A DNA stretch of 6,950 nt, taken from contig MELI01000068.1 of assembly GCA_001767575.1 (NCBI GenBank), positions 5,268-12,217 on the forward strand, in the 5' to 3' direction. The position numbers were made by a program, and so were the translations under genes. Every line of letters starts with the position of its first letter. Position 1 is the first letter of the stretch. Source of the DNA: Candidatus Aquicultor primus. GTDB lineage: Bacteria; Actinomycetota; Aquicultoria; Aquicultorales; Aquicultoraceae. Under the pieces are notes generated by a model that saw only the letters and a program-made list of their open reading frames with translations, made no database searches and was not told where the DNA came from. Shown here piece after piece: positions 5,592 to 6,950 of the stretch.

Positions 5592-6950
5592 GTGCTAAAG
5601 AAATTAGGGGCCAAAAAGGTAGAAGAGCAGAAAGCTAACGGGTATGATGCGAACTCACTTCTCGAGGGTATCCCAGACCCGCTTTTTGTAGCGGACAAAG
5701 ACCTCAACATCGTTTATTTCAATGATGCGGTAGCAAATCTGACCGGCTACGCGCCGGAAGAGGCGATCGGCATGCAGTGTCGGGATGTGTTCAAATCCAG
5801 CATCTGCGACAACGGTTGCGCCATCAAGCATTGCATGAGCACGCGCCAGACAATCAGGGGCGCCGAGGTAGAGATCACTAAGAGAAATGGCGACAAAGCG
5901 ACCATCAAAGCCAACGGCGCGCCGGTAATGGACAGCGCCGGGCAAATTATCGGCGGCATGGAGACGATGCGCGACATAACCGATGAGAAAGCGGCTGAAA
6001 GGCAGATGCGCTATGAGGCCGCCCGCGCGAGCGCTCGCATCTACGATGCGATTTTCGCGACCGATACCGACCGGAACATCACGTACTTCAACGACGCGGC
6101 CGAGAGATTGACCGGCTATAAGAGGGAAGAGGTTCTGGGGCGCAAATGCCGCGATATCTTCAAGTCTAATATCTGCGACAACGGCTGCGCCATTAAAACG
6201 TGTATGAGTACAGGCCAAGCGATTACCGGTGCCGAGGTATTGGTAAGGGACAAACACAACCGGGAGATACCGGTCGTCGCGCGCGCCGACATAATCCGTG
6301 ACAAGAGCGGCGCTATTGTCGGCGGAATGGAGATAATCCGCGATTCCAGCCAGGAGAAAGCGATGCTCCGCCAGATACAAAGTGTTGCGGAGAAGCTCAG
6401 CGAGTCTTCGAGCGAGTTGTCGATAAACGCAGACCAAATAACGACGGCCACCAGCCAAATAGCGATGGCGATAAGCCAGGTCGCTCAGGGCGCCGGCGAG
6501 CAGTCGAGCGCAGCGGCTAAAGCCGCCAGCTCGGTTGATATGGTATCGAACGCGATAAACGGTGTTGTTGAGAGTGCCGAAGACCAGACGAAAAGCATTG
6601 CCGAGATGACCAACGGTATCAATGATATCGTCGGAGTCATCGATGACATCGCAAGCCAGACCAACCTGCTGGCACTAAACGCCGCAATAGAGGCGGCACG
6701 CGCCGGCGAGCACGGCAAGGGCTTTGCGGTCGTAGCCGACGAGGTCAGAAAACTCGCCGAGCGAAGCGCCAAAGCCACCGGTGAGATCGCCGACCTTATC
6801 AAGGACATTCAGGACAAAATCGGCGGCATTTCCGAAAGCAATGCGGCGAAGACCAAAGAGGTTGCTTCGGCGACGGAAGAGGTCGTTATGGCGGTAGACG
6901 GCATCGCAGCCACCTCCCAGGAGTCGGCGGCGTCAGCCGAGGAAGTCTCG
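5592..6950 (+). CDS. Soluble methyl-accepting chemotaxis protein with two cysteine-rich PAS domains (3' end beyond window)
   Basis: A 453-codon open frame from GTG 5592 runs to the window edge without a stop. There is no signal peptide, membrane segment or HAMP domain, so it is a cytoplasmic receptor that should control the CheA/CheW array. Residues about 20-135 and 143-258 are two PAS domains (each with YFNDA and LTGY). Each carries the same cysteine pattern, C-x8-C-x3-C-x4-C: C63, C72, C76, C81 and C186, C195, C199, C204. A helical linker follows, then the MCP signalling domain with the conserved hairpin tip (about 353-378: [20 protein letters not shown] and [18 protein letters not shown]). 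Glu/Gln-rich stretches near the edge ([16 protein letters not shown]) look like methylation sites. PAS domains bind ligands, haem, flavin or Fe-S centres; the cysteines suggest a metal or thiol sensor, which is inference. Confidence 0.93.
   Translation, partial: MLKKLGAKKVEEQKANGYDANSLLEGIPDPLFVADKDLNIVYFNDAVANLTGYAPEEAIGMQCRDVFKSSICDNGCAIKHCMSTRQTIRGAEVEITKRNGDKATIKANGAPVMDSAGQIIGGMETMRDITDEKAAERQMRYEAARASARIYDAIFATDTDRNITYFNDAAERLTGYKREEVLGRKCRDIFKSNICDNGCAIKTCMSTGQAITGAEVLVRDKHNREIPVVARADIIRDKSGAIVGGMEIIRDSSQEKAMLRQIQSVAEKLSESSSELSINADQITTATSQIAMAISQVAQGAGEQSSAAAKAASSVDMVSNAINGVVESAEDQTKSIAEMTNGINDIVGVIDDIASQTNLLALNAAIEAARAGEHGKGFAVVADEVRKLAERSAKATGEIADLIKDIQDKIGGISESNAAKTKEVASATEEVVMAVDGIAATSQESAASAEEVS

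Noticed and set aside
5655..6458. Long minus-strand open frame opposite the chemoreceptor, with a repeated look
   Set aside because: It is the antisense of the two PAS domains. Its apparent internal repeat is only the mirror of the PAS duplication, and the plus-strand protein is clearly real.

Overview
The window holds the upstream part of an NAD-linked [NiFe]-hydrogenase operon on the minus strand (hoxE-hoxF-hoxU-hoxY, reading from about 3449 down to 1). A divergent secreted polysaccharide deacetylase with S-layer homology (SLH) repeats follows on the plus strand (3809-5053). After a long AT-richer intergenic stretch (5054-5591) comes the start of a plus-strand soluble methyl-accepting chemotaxis protein (5592 to beyond the end). 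No RNA gene, CRISPR array or intact mobile element was found.

Organism: SLH domains on a signal-peptide protein point to a cell with an S-layer bound to its wall. The bidirectional-type hydrogenase and the cysteine-rich PAS receptor point to an anaerobe or facultative anaerobe handling H2 and NAD(H). Coding GC is moderately high, and strong GGAGG-type ribosome sites precede hoxU and the chemoreceptor. A Gram-positive-like lineage (deep Actinomycetota, Bacillota or a relative) fits, but the window has no taxonomic marker and this is inference.

Region 1 (1-3449): the four hox genes overlap one another by 23, 4 and 19 nt, a translationally coupled operon. HoxE, HoxF and HoxU form the diaphorase (NADH) module and HoxY is the small hydrogenase subunit. 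The catalytic HoxH should lie just left of the window. The complex would exchange electrons between H2 and NAD+/NADH in the cytoplasm.

Region 2 (3450-3808): the divergent intergenic stretch, with a weak hox promoter candidate, a small dyad beside it and an 11-bp direct repeat.

Region 3 (3809-5053): a carbohydrate esterase family 4 (CE4) domain joined to three SLH repeats, probably an exported wall-modifying enzyme held at the cell surface. The first metal-site motif is altered.

Region 4 (5054-5591): no convincing gene, but a 23-bp quasi-palindrome, a 7-bp hairpin, a tandem 8-mer and a good promoter plus ribosome site for the next gene.

Region 5 (5592-6950): a GTG-initiated cytoplasmic chemoreceptor with two PAS domains that carry the same four-cysteine signature, followed by the signalling hairpin. 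It runs off the edge. The most interesting point is this duplicated cysteine motif in a soluble receptor a few genes from a hydrogenase, a plausible redox- or metal-cofactor-based energy-taxis sensor.
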